Positions 1 to 8,162 of a DNA stretch of 23,515 nucleotides are shown here, in pieces. Under the pieces are notes generated by a model, which searched no databases, was not told the DNA's origin, and worked only from the letters and a program-made list of their open reading frames with translations. A program made the translations under genes and the position numbers. The first letter of the stretch is position 1, and each line of letters begins with the position of its first letter. The stretch comes from Clostridia bacterium (GTDB lineage: Bacteria > Bacillota > Clostridia > Christensenellales > Borkfalkiaceae), in assembly GCA_900768525.1 (NCBI GenBank), contig CAAGDF010000103.1, positions 1-23,515 on the forward strand, in the 5' to 3' direction.

Positions 1-1
1 G

Positions 2-619
2 CCTATAGGCGTTATAGAGGGGTATGCAACCTTGCTGCAAGACGAGGTTTCCGATGCCGAGCGACTCGAGTATGCCGACAAAATCATACTTAACACGCAG
101 CGGCTGAGCGATCTTGTGGGTAACGTGCTGTTACTTTCCAAGGTGGAAAATCAGAATATTTCGGCAAAGAACGAAACTTTTCGGCTTGACGAGCAAATTC
201 GCCGTTGCATAGTCATGCTTTCGCCCAAGTGGGAGCAAAAGAATATCGAATTCGACGCACGCCTTAAAGAAATTTCATATTTCGGCAACGATTCGTTGTT
301 GCAGCATGTATGGATAAATCTTATAGACAACGCCATAAAATTCAATCGCGTCGGCGGTAAGATATATATCGATTTAAAAGAAGACGACGATAAAATAATC
401 GTGGCGGTAGCCGACGAGGGCTGCGGCATAAACGTAGAAGATAAATCGCACGTATACGATAAGTTCTATCAATGCGACAGTTCGCATAAGTCCGAAGGTA
501 ACGGACTGGGACTTTCGCTCGTAAAAAAAATACTCGATTGCATCGGCGGCTGCATTGCTTGCGACAACCGTATTGAGGGCGGCGCGATATTTACCGTTAC
601 TCTACCTGTTGAAAAATAA
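2..619 (+). CDS. Sensor histidine kinase, C-terminal part (5' end outside window)
   Basis: The reading frame is open from base 2, so the gene enters from the left edge; the ATG/TTG codons inside it are internal. The first residues (PIGVIEGYATLL) are the part of a HisKA dimerisation helix that directly follows the H-box, so the phospho-accepting histidine lies a few codons outside the window. The rest is a complete HATPase_c domain: N-box NLIDNAIKF (about 316-345), G1 box DEGCGI (about 415-430) and G2 box GNGLGLS (about 497-520). By family knowledge it autophosphorylates on His and passes phosphate to a response regulator, usually encoded just upstream, which is not visible here. Membrane or sensor domains would also lie to the left. 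A terminator follows the stop by about 35 bases, so this gene ends its operon. Confidence 0.93.
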   Translation, partial: PIGVIEGYATLLQDEVSDAERLEYADKIILNTQRLSDLVGNVLLLSKVENQNISAKNETFRLDEQIRRCIVMLSPKWEQKNIEFDARLKEISYFGNDSLLQHVWINLIDNAIKFNRVGGKIYIDLKEDDDKIIVAVADEGCGINVEDKSHVYDKFYQCDSSHKSEGNGLGLSLVKKILDCIGGCIACDNRIEGGAIFTVTLPVEK

Positions 620-654
620 CTTCGTTTTAACAAAAATTTACACACCGAAAAAAA

Positions 655-696
655 CGCCTATAGGTCGATAATCGACTTATAGGCGCGCTTTTTTTA
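655..696. terminator. Bidirectional rho-independent terminator
   Basis: A 13-bp stem (655-667 with 673-685, one G-U pair, AT-rich centre) is followed on the plus strand by a run of seven T (689-695). On the opposite strand the stem is followed by a T run read from the A run at 648-654. It therefore fits termination of both the rightward histidine kinase and the leftward VirD4-like gene, which converge here. Confidence 0.85.
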
Positions 697-706
697 TTGA
701 AATTAA

Positions 707-2530
707 TTAAAAATCGAAAGGATTTTTCTTCTTTGCAAAAAGCAGCGGGAAGGTATATTTCGGCGAGTTGAACGGATCGATGAGCATAGGCGAGCAGGTG
801 AGCAGTCCGTTGCTGTCGAAATATTTGAAATCTCCGTTTGCCGCAGCAAGATAACTTCTTACGTACTGTGAAGTGATAACGGGTTTGTTGAGCGGTTTAA
901 TGTACATTTTGCCCGGAGTGATAAGGTCGAGCGCGCTTATGGGAACAAGCGGCACGGTGGTGATATCGTTGTTTCCGAGAACGAGTTTTGAAGAAAGGGC
1001 GGGTATAGCGTGTTCGCCGCATTCCTTAGAGAAAATCTCACGCGTGGAGCGGTTTTGCGCGCCGAGGAATATCAGCGAGTTGCAGTTATCGCGGATAATG
1101 GTCGCCGTCGGCGTGTTGTTGTCGTTGTACACGACCTCGATTTGCTGATAGGACTGAACGAACAGGTGGAACCATACGTTGCGCGATCTTGCCGTAGAAA
1201 TCTTATTTTCGAGGTTCGGAATTTTCGGAATGTTTCCGAATTCGTCAAGCAGGAAATGAACCGCGCGTTTTTTGCCGTTTTTGTCCTCCGCACGTTTGAT
1301 CATTTGCGAATATACCCAATCGATAAAAAGCCCCGCAACGCGGAAATCGCTCTTTTCGTAGTCACGCGTAACTACAAAGATTGCAAACGGCTGGTCGTCG
1401 TTGAGTTGTTCGTATGTGATAGTGTTGTTGGTTGTAAGTGCGAAAACGTGCGCCTGAAACCATTCGGAAATAGCCGATTCGAAAGTGCTGAAAAATCCTT
1501 GTCTTGTAACGGGCGCGGTTTCAACGACGTTAGAAAGCACTTGTTTCACCGTGTCGGGTTTATTCTCAAGACAGTCGATGTCGTCAATCTGCGTACTTTT
1601 GTCGTTAAGGCAGGGTTTTTTTATGGCGAAATAGTAATCTTTAATGGTTTTTATCGTCATCATCTCGCGCGTGAAACCACTCTCGGGCGTGCGCGCGTCG
1701 TAAAGCATAGCAAGAATAATACCGTGAAGCAATGTTTGCGCGCCGCGCTCCCATGACGGATCTTTGCTAGATTTGACCTGAATGAACATATTTACGAGCT
1801 GTGCGATCTCGTTATCGATTTCGGCATCAAGAAAATCGCGCTCGAAATCGAAATAAACAGACAATGTTTCCGATCCGGGGAATGCTTTCCCGCGGTATTC
1901 GAGGTAGGTTTCACCCGTAAATTCTTTTTCGGGCGCATAGAGCTCAAGAGAAGGATCAACCTTGCCCGTGCGCAAAATCACGTTTTTGCCGATATGGCAA
2001 CGGCTCATTTCAAGCTCGTAAAGTTTGTAAAGCGGATTCCATCTGTCAGAACGGATCAGATCTTTAAAGTTAAGGATCATGAGCCTGTAACCTTGTTTTT
2101 TAAGGTGCATGGCGTTTCGGTCGAACAGTTCGCCCTTAGGGTCTGTGATGAACAAATCGGGTTTATTCTTTTGGCTTGATATGGCGCGCAGTTGCGGTTC
2201 TACGCAACCCGTCGTCTTACCGCTGCCGGTAGTTCCGCAATACAGCTCGTGCGAGAGCGGACCGTAATAAAAACGCAGGTCGCATTTTTTGCGTTCGGAT
2301 TCGGGCAGGGTGAAGAACTCGTCTACCGTATAGGTCATTCCTTCTTTTGAAACGTAGTCGCTCGCAAACGGATAGCCGACGATTTCGCGCTTGGGCAAGT
2401 CTTTGTATAAAACCGTGAAGGTATCTTCGCCCATATCGCCAAGGTCGGTATAGTTGATTATTCTTGAAGATTCGAGATATTCGTCGATATAATGACGTTG
2501 AATTTTACTTGTAATGTCTTTTCCGTACAT
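707..2530 (-). CDS. VirD4/TraG-type conjugative coupling ATPase, apparently soluble
   Basis: The 607-residue protein has the hallmarks of the type IV secretion coupling protein family: a Walker A loop GTTGSGKTT (residues 99-107), the following strand DLFITDPKGELF (125-136), and a Walker B strand LLDEFGN (427-433) followed by a FVQSYQQIE motif (about 457-465). These proteins are hexameric ATPases that bring DNA or protein substrates to a secretion channel. Unlike classical VirD4 there is no pair of N-terminal membrane helices; the first 90 residues are charged and hydrophilic. The start is supported by a GAGG about seven bases upstream. It lies 12 bases downstream of the 309-residue gene and is probably cotranscribed with it. 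No relaxase, VirB4 or other mating-pair gene is in the window, so the role may be other than conjugation. Family call is strong; function is open. Confidence 0.9.
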   Translation of the reverse strand: MYGKDITSKIQRHYIDEYLESSRIINYTDLGDMGEDTFTVLYKDLPKREIVGYPFASDYVSKEGMTYTVDEFFTLPESERKKCDLRFYYGPLSHELYCGTTGSGKTTGCVEPQLRAISSQKNKPDLFITDPKGELFDRNAMHLKKQGYRLMILNFKDLIRSDRWNPLYKLYELEMSRCHIGKNVILRTGKVDPSLELYAPEKEFTGETYLEYRGKAFPGSETLSVYFDFERDFLDAEIDNEIAQLVNMFIQVKSSKDPSWERGAQTLLHGIILAMLYDARTPESGFTREMMTIKTIKDYYFAIKKPCLNDKSTQIDDIDCLENKPDTVKQVLSNVVETAPVTRQGFFSTFESAISEWFQAHVFALTTNNTITYEQLNDDQPFAIFVVTRDYEKSDFRVAGLFIDWVYSQMIKRAEDKNGKKRAVHFLLDEFGNIPKIPNLENKISTARSRNVWFHLFVQSYQQIEVVYNDNNTPTATIIRDNCNSLIFLGAQNRSTREIFSKECGEHAIPALSSKLVLGNNDITTVPLVPISALDLITPGKMYIKPLNKPVITSQYVRSYLAAANGDFKYFDSNGLLTCSPMLIDPFNSPKYTFPLLFAKKKNPFDF

Positions 2531-2542
2531 AGTATGCCTCGC

Positions 2543-3472
2543 TTATCTGAAACCGAATTTTTTATCGGGTGAAACCGACGAGTTGGTAACTTCCTGCCAT
2601 TCGCCTTGCAGGTATTCGTTGACGTATTTCATCTTTTGATAGTAGCTGAGTTTTTCGTCCGTAATAGCTTCTACGAAAGAGAAGTTTATGCGAACGAGAT
2701 TGTTTGCGTAAATTACGTCCTGTAAAATAGTGGAGATCAGTGCGTACTCGAGGCAGGCCTCTTCGCCGTATTCGGTTTTAACGTCGTCGGGCAGTACGGT
2801 GCGCCCGGTGTATAAATACTTGTCGCACAGTTTTGCCACGCTGAGGCAAAGGTCGTGTTTTTCTTTTTTGCCCGTCATCTCGTAAAGCTCGGCAAGAAGG
2901 TATGCCGAAAAAACGTCGCCCCAGTATGCACAGGATACTAACCTGCCGTGAGCGGCTTCCAGATCTTGTTTGCAGCCTATGCCGAGTATTTGCATTATGG
3001 CTACCTGTCTTGTTGCGACGACGATTCCGCAGGACGCAGTGCGATTGAGTTTTGAAAAACGCATATTTTCCTGATAGGGCTTAAGATATGCGTAATCGAA
3101 ACAGTCCTTATCCTGATAAGGTCCGAAATTCATAGTTTGCGCGATGTGCGTCAGTCCTTCGATTATGGTCGATTTCATATAGAAAAGCGTGTCTTCGTCG
3201 GACCTGTCGCTTTCTCCTTCGTTTTTCTTGACGGCTTCCGCGTCGCTGAGAGTTGCTACCTGGTATAAAACGTCGAAAATTGCCGTGCTGAATTCGGTTT
3301 TAGTCGTGTCGCTCAATCCGTACGTTTTGCAAATCAGTTCGACTATCTTTGTAGCGTCGGTCTTGTAAGCGTCCGAAAAATCGTTCGACAATGCCGTACA
3401 TGAGATCAGCGTGTTGTAAAACGCTTCATAGTTGCTGAAAAGTTCCGTGTAATTTTTAATTCTTTTTCTCAT
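2543..3472 (-). CDS. Unknown protein with Sel1/TPR-like segment
   Basis: I do not recognise this 309-residue protein as a named family. Residues about 155-220 contain a helical pair of the Sel1-like type: ILGIGCKQDLEAAHGRL, then A..GD..SAYLLAELYEMTGK. This matches the LG.G...D...A...L..AA..G...A.Y.LA.LY pattern. The rest is alpha-helical and soluble, with no signal peptide or membrane segment. Sel1/TPR repeats usually mediate protein contacts, so it may be an adaptor for the ATPase encoded 12 bases downstream. It is the first gene of that two-gene unit and has a good promoter (3513-3542, minus strand). The ribosome site is weak (AAGTGA). Confidence 0.75.
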   Translation of the reverse strand: MRKRIKNYTELFSNYEAFYNTLISCTALSNDFSDAYKTDATKIVELICKTYGLSDTTKTEFSTAIFDVLYQVATLSDAEAVKKNEGESDRSDEDTLFYMKSTIIEGLTHIAQTMNFGPYQDKDCFDYAYLKPYQENMRFSKLNRTASCGIVVATRQVAIMQILGIGCKQDLEAAHGRLVSCAYWGDVFSAYLLAELYEMTGKKEKHDLCLSVAKLCDKYLYTGRTVLPDDVKTEYGEEACLEYALISTILQDVIYANNLVRINFSFVEAITDEKLSYYQKMKYVNEYLQGEWQEVTNSSVSPDKKFGFR

Positions 3473-3512
3473 ATCAGTTCACTTTTGCAATTAAATGCCC
3501 CTCGTAGAATAA

Positions 3513-3542
3513 ATTGTATCATTTTGTGTAGAATTTTGTCAA
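3513..3542 (-). promoter_or_regulatory. Sigma-A promoter for the Sel1-like/VirD4-like unit
   Basis: Read on the minus strand: -35 TTGACA (3542-3537), 18-base spacer, -10 TACAAT (3518-3513) preceded by an extended TGA. The predicted transcript starts about 35 bases before the 309-residue gene. Its -35 lies only 18 bases from the -35 of the divergent ClpP-operon promoter. Confidence 0.75.
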
Positions 3543-3560
3543 CATTTTTAAGCGCAAATC

Positions 3561-3589
3561 TTGACTTATTTTATAATATATGCTAATAT
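3561..3589 (+). promoter_or_regulatory. Sigma-A promoter of the ClpP-like operon
   Basis: -35 TTGACT (3561-3566), 17-base spacer, -10 TAATAT (3584-3589) with an extended TGC just before it. It is about 57 bases upstream of the first start codon and is back to back with the minus-strand promoter. Confidence 0.8.
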
Positions 3590-3646
3590 TTTTTAAGAAC
3601 CGACATTTTGAACCGCATTATGGCGAAATAAAGGCAGGAGAAACCA

Positions 3647-4195
3647 ATGAGAAAGGACAATTCATTTGAAAACAGATTGTACGAAAGCCGCATTATACCG
3701 TTTTACGACGGCTCTTCGGCTACCGAAATTATCTTCAGGCTTTTGCAATACAAAGCCGACGATCCCTCGCAGGAAATTCAATTATTCATATCTTCGTGCG
3801 GCGGAGCTTCGCATGAAATGATGGGCATTTACGATACCATCAAAACCATGCCCAACCCCATAACGGCCGTTGCGTTCGGCGCGGTCAGCGGATATGCCGC
3901 GCTTATTCTGGCTGCATGCACGAAAGGGCGCAGGTTCTGCCTTAAAAACGCAGAATTTTCGCTCAGCCAGCCGCACGGATATTTTTCGGCGGGCGCAAAC
4001 CAGCAAACCGAGGTCGCGATCGAAGCAAAAAAACTGCTTAAAGAACGCGAGGATCTCGAAAAGGCGTTAGCCGAAGAAACGGGAAGAGATATCGCGCTTA
4101 TACATAACGATCTCGAATACGATATCGATCTTACCGCCGAAGAGGCGAAACAGTACGGACTTATCGACGAAGTGTTAGACGGGAGGGATGACTGA
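3647..4195 (+). CDS. ClpP-like subunit with degenerate catalytic site (ClpR-like)
   Basis: The 182 residues follow the ClpP fold from end to end: RIIPFYDG near the start, FISSCGGASHEMMGIYDTI (about 47-65), GRRF, the SQP segment and AEEAKQYGLIDEVL at the C terminus. ClpP forms heptameric rings that degrade proteins fed by AAA+ unfoldases. Aligned with the next gene, the catalytic-serine position (GMAASMGA there) reads GAVSGYAA here. A glycine therefore falls on the nucleophile position, with a serine one place earlier. The histidine of IHQP is replaced by serine (LSQP). Only the aspartate (EYDIDL) aligns. This resembles non-catalytic ClpR subunits of plants and cyanobacteria. The N terminus is short, with only about 14 residues before RII. 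The start ATG has an AGGAG site (3636-3640). It is the first gene of a four-gene operon. Confidence 0.88.
   Translation: MRKDNSFENRLYESRIIPFYDGSSATEIIFRLLQYKADDPSQEIQLFISSCGGASHEMMGIYDTIKTMPNPITAVAFGAVSGYAALILAACTKGRRFCLKNAEFSLSQPHGYFSAGANQQTEVAIEAKKLLKEREDLEKALAEETGRDIALIHNDLEYDIDLTAEEAKQYGLIDEVLDGRDD
4181..4187 (+). promoter_or_regulatory. Ribosome site choosing the start of the second ClpP gene
   Basis: GGGAGGG ends at 4187. It abuts the ATG at 4188, which makes that ATG an unlikely start, but lies 9 bases before the ATG at 4197, an ideal distance. The site overlaps the last codons of the upstream gene, so the two subunits are probably translationally coupled. Confidence 0.7.
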
Positions 4196-4196
4196 T

Positions 4197-4721
4197 ATGA
4201 ACGGAGAACCGAGAATAATATTGCTTAACGGCGAAGTCAGTTCGGCTTCGGCTATGAACGTTATTTTAAGACTGCTCGACATGGAAAAAGAAAGTTCCAC
4301 CGAAGAAATAAGTCTTTATATCAACTCGCCCGGCGGAAGCATTGCCGCAGGGCTCGGAATTTACGATACCATCAATTTTATAAAAGCCCCTGTCAGCACG
4401 GTGTGTTACGGTATGGCTGCGTCTATGGGTGCGTTTTTGCTTACGTGCGGCGTAAATGGCAGGAGATTTGCTCTTCCGCACAGCAGCATACTCATTCACC
4501 AACCGCTTATTCAGATGGGCGATTACGTTTCGGCAAAACAGTCCGATATTCAAAAACAAGCCGAAGGCTTGCTGAAATCAAGAAATAAACTCGAAAGCAT
4601 TATGGCGGCAAATACGGGCAGGACGATAGAAGAAATGCATATCGCCTGCGAGCGCGATAATTGGATGAGTGCCGAGCAGGCGTTGGAATACGGAATAATC
4701 GACGGTATTTTAACCAAATAA
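4197..4721 (+). CDS. ClpP-family serine protease, intact triad
   Basis: The 174-residue ClpP homologue has a complete catalytic set: Ser in GMAASMGAFLL, His in LIHQPL and Asp in ERDNWMSAEQA. Other family signatures are YINSPGGSIAAGLGIYDTI and the C-terminal ALEYGIIDGIL. By family knowledge it assembles into rings with a closed proteolytic chamber. The start at 4197 is preferred because of the GGGAGGG at 4181-4187; an in-frame ATG at 4188 would add only three residues. With either start the usual N-terminal stretch of about 20 residues (axial gate region) is missing, as the protein begins almost at the RIILLNG strand. It starts one base after the stop of the ClpR-like gene, so a mixed complex is likely. 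There is no clpX or clpA in the window, so this is probably an accessory copy rather than the housekeeping ClpP. Confidence 0.9.
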   Translation: MNGEPRIILLNGEVSSASAMNVILRLLDMEKESSTEEISLYINSPGGSIAAGLGIYDTINFIKAPVSTVCYGMAASMGAFLLTCGVNGRRFALPHSSILIHQPLIQMGDYVSAKQSDIQKQAEGLLKSRNKLESIMAANTGRTIEEMHIACERDNWMSAEQALEYGIIDGILTK

Positions 4722-4765
4722 CCGATCCCGATTGAAACACCCTTTCTTTGCAAGCATTTTTTACG

Positions 4766-4771
4766 AAGGAG
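4766..4771 (+). promoter_or_regulatory. Ribosome site fixing the start of the large membrane protein
   Basis: AAGGAG ends five bases before the ATG at 4777. The open frame extends further upstream to a TTG at 4732, but no comparable site precedes that codon and the extra 15 residues lie in the gap after the ClpP stop. Confidence 0.75.
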
Positions 4772-4776
4772 AAAAT

Positions 4777-7700
4777 ATGCGTTTTTATTTGAATAACATT
4801 CAAAGCGAATTTGCTGCGCAGTCGGTTCTGGCAATCGCGCTTGCCGTCGCAATTTTCGCGGTTTTATATCTGGCGTCGATGTCGCTTTACTTTTTCATAA
4901 GAAAAAGGCATGCGTATTCCAAGTTCGGCGTTGAAATAGCGTTCATGGCGGCAATTTTACTGCTCAGCTTTTCGGCGCGATTCCTGTTGTTTTTAAATCT
5001 CGGTCTTTACGGCGACGAGAATATTTATGCCGATAACACCGTTGCCGAAATTCTCGGCACCGCGCTCCGCGCCGCGTACAGTTCGATAGGTCAGCTGACT
5101 TTTGAAGGACTTGAAGATTATATCGGCAGCGGGCAGGTCGCTCTCGGCTACTGGCTGTTCTATTGGGGCACGGCGGTATATTGCGGCGTAATGTTTTTAA
5201 GTCTTGTTACCACGAAAATCAGTTACGAGATTTACAGTAAGGGCGGCGTTTACAAGGGCGCGCGTTCAAAATCGAAGGACGATTTGTTCATTTTCAAGAA
5301 CGTAACCGCCGATACGGTTGCTCTTGCCGAATGTATAGAAAAACGTTACGACGAATACCAAACCAAGTATGCCGACGGTATGAAAGAACGTATCGCCGCG
5401 GGCAAAAAAGACGGCGGAGAAAACGATACCGATAAATATATACCGTACGGAAAAATGAAACGCGAACAACGCCGTGCGGACGCTTTGCGGGTGAAAATCA
5501 ACAAACTTACCGCAAACTATGTAAAAGATAATTTTTCGTTTTCCGGCATTGTAAAAGACAACGAAGAAATAAAAAATTTCATTTACGAATGGTTAATTCC
5601 GTCAATGGTGTGGGCTGCGGTTTGCGCCGAGGCAAAAGACGCAAAATATATTGTTAAGGACGGTTTGTTAAACCTTAATAATATAATGTCTTTTTCCGCC
5701 GATGCGTATTCCGAAAACGCGATAACCGCTCTCAGCGCTAAATCGTTGTCGTTAAGTGACGCCGAACGCAAATTTCTTTCCGATTTTTTTACGTACTTTA
5801 ATGATAATATAGCGAAAGAATACTATGGCGGTTATCTTACGGATAAATTTTTAGATCATAAAGTATCTTATGATGCCGAACGAGGCGAACTTACGTTTGC
5901 GATTGAAGATAAAGCGAAATCAACTCACGAAAAGCCTGAATATATCTACTATAAAGTAGCACTGCCGGGGTGCATGCAGTCAACCGGTAAAAAAACAGGG
6001 CTTAACGAAATAATGAATTCGGTAAGAGAATATTTCGGTATTGTCGATCGTTTGGTCGAAAGCGTTTCATGCGATAAATATTCCGAAGAGATGAGCCGTA
6101 AACGCCCGAGGAGCGCGAAGATTTTGTTCCTCGGCGATTCGCTCGGCCCGTTTGACGGAGATAATCCCTTGCATCGCGAAATCATGGCGCACGATTACTA
6201 TTACGTTTCGTTCTTACAGGATCAAAAACATCCCGTATCAATATTCAAAAAGTTCAAAATAAACTTAAAAAACGACTTTCTTGACAGGATTTGCGATTAC
6301 CGCAGGACGAGAAAAGTTTCGGTGTTCGCTTTCGGTCTTAACGACGATTCGACTGTCGACGAGGCATACAACAGCTCGGACGTATTCAACGAAATTCGCA
6401 TGCTGTTCACCGAATGTGTAAAAAAGAACCGCGTCAATCCGCAAGTACCCATAGTTTGCTATTACGTTTTGTCCGATAACGAAATCAATTATCAGGCATA
6501 CGAAAACAAACTTAAAGAGGTATTAAAAGAGGTTATCGACGAATTCGGCGTTCGCATGTCGGTCGAAGAGGCGATGCTTCACTTCCAGTTGAGCGTGGTA
6601 AACGAAGCAGATTTGTCTGCTAAGTGCCTTGTTCGCAAAAGAATTGAGGCTTTCAGTAAACCCGGTATAAAAACAACGCTTGTAGACGAGGTAAAACCGT
6701 TCGCGGGTACGCCCGACGAGTATCGCGTTGCCGTGCTCGGTTTCGGGCAAACAGGTCAAACGGCGTTGAAAGAGTTGTTTATCAATACCGCATTTGTTCC
6801 AAGAATATCGCTTGTTACGCCTGATAAAAACAAAAAATACGACGTAGAAGGTTATGATTTTTCGCGTATAAAACTTGATGGAAGCGACAGTAGGTTCAGA
6901 ATAATGGCGGGCGGCGAGCCTACTCAATTCGTTGCAGACGTATTCGATTCCGATGCCGATAATTTAATGGGGTTGTTTTCTTATAAAAACCCGCTGATTA
7001 TATGCGCAAAGAGCAACGAAACCGATATATTGAGCGCGCTTTCAAGTACGAAAAATCGCAGTGTAAACAATATCGAAAAAATGTACAATTTTAAGGGCGT
7101 AAAATACGATATCGAAAAATTGCGCAGGGGTACGGCTTTTCCCGTTGTAATTTTCCATGAAACCTCTTGCTTAAGCACGGAGTTTCTTGAAGATTTGGAT
7201 TCGGCTTCGGGTATCGAATATTTAAGTCCCGATACAGGCAGCGAAACGGTTAAATCCGAAAGTTCAGGGTATAGGGCAGGTAAAAAGAATTATTATAAAG
7301 CGTTCATCATTTCGCTTGGCAACGACGAAAGCAATATAACCATGGCTAACGCTTTAATAGACGATATTCGCCACGAATACACGCGAAACAAAAAGCCGAA
7401 AGCCGATTGTCTGCCTCAGACGATATATGTAAATCTTCGCGATGAGAGAAACAATGCAAGACTGATATACAGTTCGTGCGACAGCGAGTACCTTACGGTC
7501 ATACCGTTCGGCAGCAGTGCGGATATGTACAGTTACGAAAACGTTATCGATTCAAACGAGGTAATTCAGTATCACACCTCATACAACTGCCTTACGCAAG
7601 AAACATATAATAATACTTTCAAAGCGTATATCGGGGATGTCAAACCCGTGGGTGCGTTTTACTCGTATGACGAAGAGAAAAAACAAAGCAAAATAAATCT

Positions 7701-8160
7701 TAACGATATCGGAAAAGTTTACTATTTTAATCCTTGCAAAGAGGATAACAGCGACGGTTTGCTCTATCAGAACCTGAAATCTCTTTACGAAAAAGTGCAA
7801 CGTAAATATCGCACTTATTTAAGCATGCGTAATTGGTTCGGTTGTAACATGTTCAATAAACAATCGAATACCGCGTCACGTAATTTTGCCGAGTTTTTCA
7901 GACAATACTACATCAGGAAACATAACCGGTTAAGCGATAACGATTTCCTTTTGTTGTCGGCTGTAGAGCATACCAGATGGAATCGTTTTCATATTTCAAA
8001 CGGGTGGGTATTCGCTAAGGATACCAACAAGCAGAAAAAAGAGCACAAAAGCATTATACCTTTCGACATGCTGTATTATACGAATGCAAAAACGATAATG
8101 TATGATGCGGGTAACGTTATTGTCGGCATCGAAAGAAACAATATCGGAGATAAAAAATAA
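4777..8160 (+). CDS. Three-TM protein with Rossmann-like domains and C-terminal RyR-like domain
   Basis: The protein has 1127 residues. Three hydrophobic segments lie at about 16-41, 50-78 and 120-143. Basic residues after the first and third (RKR; KGARSKSK) predict that the remaining 980 residues are cytoplasmic. A first Rossmann-type strand-loop appears at ILFLGDS (449-455). A clear dinucleotide-binding turn follows at AVLGFGQTG (GFGQTG 655-660), and a third similar unit begins FIISLGNDESN. These resemble TrkA-N/RCK folds. Near the C terminus EHTRWNRFHISNGW (1064-1077) matches the E-H-x-R-W...GW core of prokaryotic ryanodine-receptor (RyR) domains. The context, third in an operon with two ClpP-type subunits and followed after 2 bases by a small gene, suggests a membrane sensor of a nucleotide-like ligand linked to proteolysis. 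That role is inference; the RyR and Rossmann calls rest on motifs only. Confidence 0.75.
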   Translation: MRFYLNNIQSEFAAQSVLAIALAVAIFAVLYLASMSLYFFIRKRHAYSKFGVEIAFMAAILLLSFSARFLLFLNLGLYGDENIYADNTVAEILGTALRAAYSSIGQLTFEGLEDYIGSGQVALGYWLFYWGTAVYCGVMFLSLVTTKISYEIYSKGGVYKGARSKSKDDLFIFKNVTADTVALAECIEKRYDEYQTKYADGMKERIAAGKKDGGENDTDKYIPYGKMKREQRRADALRVKINKLTANYVKDNFSFSGIVKDNEEIKNFIYEWLIPSMVWAAVCAEAKDAKYIVKDGLLNLNNIMSFSADAYSENAITALSAKSLSLSDAERKFLSDFFTYFNDNIAKEYYGGYLTDKFLDHKVSYDAERGELTFAIEDKAKSTHEKPEYIYYKVALPGCMQSTGKKTGLNEIMNSVREYFGIVDRLVESVSCDKYSEEMSRKRPRSAKILFLGDSLGPFDGDNPLHREIMAHDYYYVSFLQDQKHPVSIFKKFKINLKNDFLDRICDYRRTRKVSVFAFGLNDDSTVDEAYNSSDVFNEIRMLFTECVKKNRVNPQVPIVCYYVLSDNEINYQAYENKLKEVLKEVIDEFGVRMSVEEAMLHFQLSVVNEADLSAKCLVRKRIEAFSKPGIKTTLVDEVKPFAGTPDEYRVAVLGFGQTGQTALKELFINTAFVPRISLVTPDKNKKYDVEGYDFSRIKLDGSDSRFRIMAGGEPTQFVADVFDSDADNLMGLFSYKNPLIICAKSNETDILSALSSTKNRSVNNIEKMYNFKGVKYDIEKLRRGTAFPVVIFHETSCLSTEFLEDLDSASGIEYLSPDTGSETVKSESSGYRAGKKNYYKAFIISLGNDESNITMANALIDDIRHEYTRNKKPKADCLPQTIYVNLRDERNNARLIYSSCDSEYLTVIPFGSSADMYSYENVIDSNEVIQYHTSYNCLTQETYNNTFKAYIGDVKPVGAFYSYDEEKKQSKINLNDIGKVYYFNPCKEDNSDGLLYQNLKSLYEKVQRKYRTYLSMRNWFGCNMFNKQSNTASRNFAEFFRQYYIRKHNRLSDNDFLLLSAVEHTRWNRFHISNGWVFAKDTNKQKKEHKSIIPFDMLYYTNAKTIMYDAGNVIVGIERNNIGDKK

Positions 8161-8162
8161 TT

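Noticed and set aside
1010..1756. Long plus-strand open frame of 248 codons
   Set aside because: It lies wholly antisense to the VirD4-like gene, whose Walker motifs are clear; no ribosome site and a low-complexity Arg/Val/Phe-rich product.
707..3472. Integrative conjugative element
   Set aside because: Only a coupling-type ATPase is present; no relaxase, integrase, VirB4 or attachment site can be seen in the window.
4188..4196. ATG at 4188 as start of the second ClpP gene
   Set aside because: The ribosome site GGGAGGG directly abuts it; the ATG at 4197 has correct spacing.
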